Assembly: GCA_937988885.1 (NCBI GenBank)
Contig: CALKHR010000100.1
Coordinates: 52,983 to 116,982 of the forward strand
Length of the DNA stretch: 64,000 nucleotides
Reading direction: 5' to 3'
From: an uncultured Roseiflexaceae bacterium
GTDB lineage: Bacteria; Chloroflexota; Chloroflexia; Chloroflexales; Roseiflexaceae
Below the pieces are notes generated by a model. That model ran no database searches. It was not told where the DNA came from and saw nothing but the letters and a program-made list of their open reading frames with translations. A program made the position numbers and the translations under genes. Of this stretch, positions 63,466 to 64,000 are shown piece by piece (the first letter of the stretch is position 1; each line of letters begins with the position of its first letter).

Positions 63466-63725
63466 ACGTCATATTCACGTGCTTATCGGCGGAAACGCGG
63501 CCATAGTAGCGAGGATCGAAGTGATTGTCAAATAGTGCTTGTTTGGATGATCAATTGGGGATAAATACACTGTTTTGCATCGGGCGTGTGTTGAGAAAGG
63601 CGTTGAGCGAGACAAGGTGACAAGGTGACCAGGTGAATCGGCTCAATACCGTTGTGGCCTGCGCAGCAGCGTACGTTCTCGCTAGAACGCGTACGGTCGC
63701 CGAATGGCGCATCCAACACGCCTTA
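63466..63725. other. Intergenic region with short repeats
   Basis: A 9-base-type direct repeat (ACAAGGTG units, 63612-63632) and an inverted repeat CGTACGTTCT / AGAACGCGTACG near 63671-63697 with a two-base bulge. Small open frames here are not coding. Confidence 0.55.
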
Positions 63726-64000
63726 GAGACTGGCCATTGATCGGCCAAGGAAAACGCACAAGGCTGGATGAGACGGAGAGATTCTTCACTCCGTGCTACG
63801 CACTTCGTTCAGAATGACTCTACTCGGAGACTGGCCGTTGATCAGCCAAGGAAAACGCACAAGGCTGGATGAGACGGAGAGATTCTTCACTCCGTGCTAC
63901 GCACTTCGTTCAGAATGACTCTACTCGGAGACTGGCCGTTGATCAGCCAAGGAAAACGCACAAGGCTGGATGAGACGGAGAGATTCTTCACTCCGTGCTA
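63726..64000. repeat. 101-bp tandem repeat, at least 2.7 copies
   Basis: Units start at 63726, 63827 and 63928; the third is cut by the window end. Copies 2 and 3 agree over the visible part. Copy 1 differs at two spots (TGGCCATTGATCGGCCA against TGGCCGTTGATCAGCCA). Each unit ends in an imperfect dyad around GTGCTACGCAC. No open frame fits it. Confidence 0.95.

Noticed and set aside
1..64000. tRNA, rRNA, CRISPR arrays, insertion sequences or prophage genes
   Set aside because: No cloverleaf, regular spacer array, transposase or integrase was seen on reading both strands; the only tandem array (63726-64000) has no spacers.

Overview
The window is GC-rich, densely coded DNA with good Shine-Dalgarno sites. 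Several traits fit a heterotrophic member of the Chloroflexota, probably class Chloroflexia: a solute-binding lipoprotein with an Ala/Pro/Glu-rich linker after the lipobox, TPR/HEAT repeat proteins, membrane STAS proteins, PP2C/PASTA/FHA signalling proteins and an F420-type oxidoreductase. This placement is inference; no rRNA, tRNA or marker gene was found to fix it.

Layout. 1-13.5 kb holds chromosomal genes: the 5' part of a secreted subtilisin, then (minus strand) prepilin peptidase, aroE, mltG, a HEAT/SH3 membrane protein, coaBC and an LLM oxidoreductase, followed by a plus-strand uxaE-like epimerase, an aldo/keto reductase and an MFS transporter. 14.2-35.3 kb is one tightly packed plus-strand block that I read as a type VII (ESX/Yuk-like) secretion locus. 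It has four small WXG100-type proteins, an EssB-like pseudokinase, a 2873-residue EssC-like ATPase with seven P-loop modules, an EsaB-like/FHA fusion, a WXG100/pre-toxin protein with a YezG-like immunity partner, two VWA-FHA membrane proteins, a Ser/Thr kinase, a PP2C phosphatase and a PASTA lipoprotein.

35.3-44.4 kb is a galactoside-use region: GH35, a degenerate receiver protein, an ABC sugar-binding protein, two permeases and GH42, with its own promoters and an intergenic hairpin. 44.8-52.4 kb has a TPR/HEAT protein and a two-gene sugar-acid module (enolase-superfamily enzyme plus DHDPS-family aldolase) flanked by two paralogous RsbR-like STAS membrane proteins. 53-63.5 kb holds an APH(6)-like kinase, an ABC exporter, two MFS transporters, a TatD hydrolase, a GNAT protein, a YbaK deacylase, a serine hydrolase and two thioredoxin-fold proteins. 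The last 275 bases are a 101-bp tandem repeat that runs off the window.

How the parts work together. In the secretion locus the ATPase, pseudokinase and ubiquitin-like protein would form the export machine. The WXG100 proteins would be substrates or chaperones, the pre-toxin protein a candidate effector, and the kinase/phosphatase/FHA set a phospho-threonine control layer like the one known from type VI secretion. In the sugar region the ABC system would import galactosides for GH42 (and GH35) to hydrolyse. Many promoters share a TGn-extended -10 element, and convergent genes are separated by strong hairpins.
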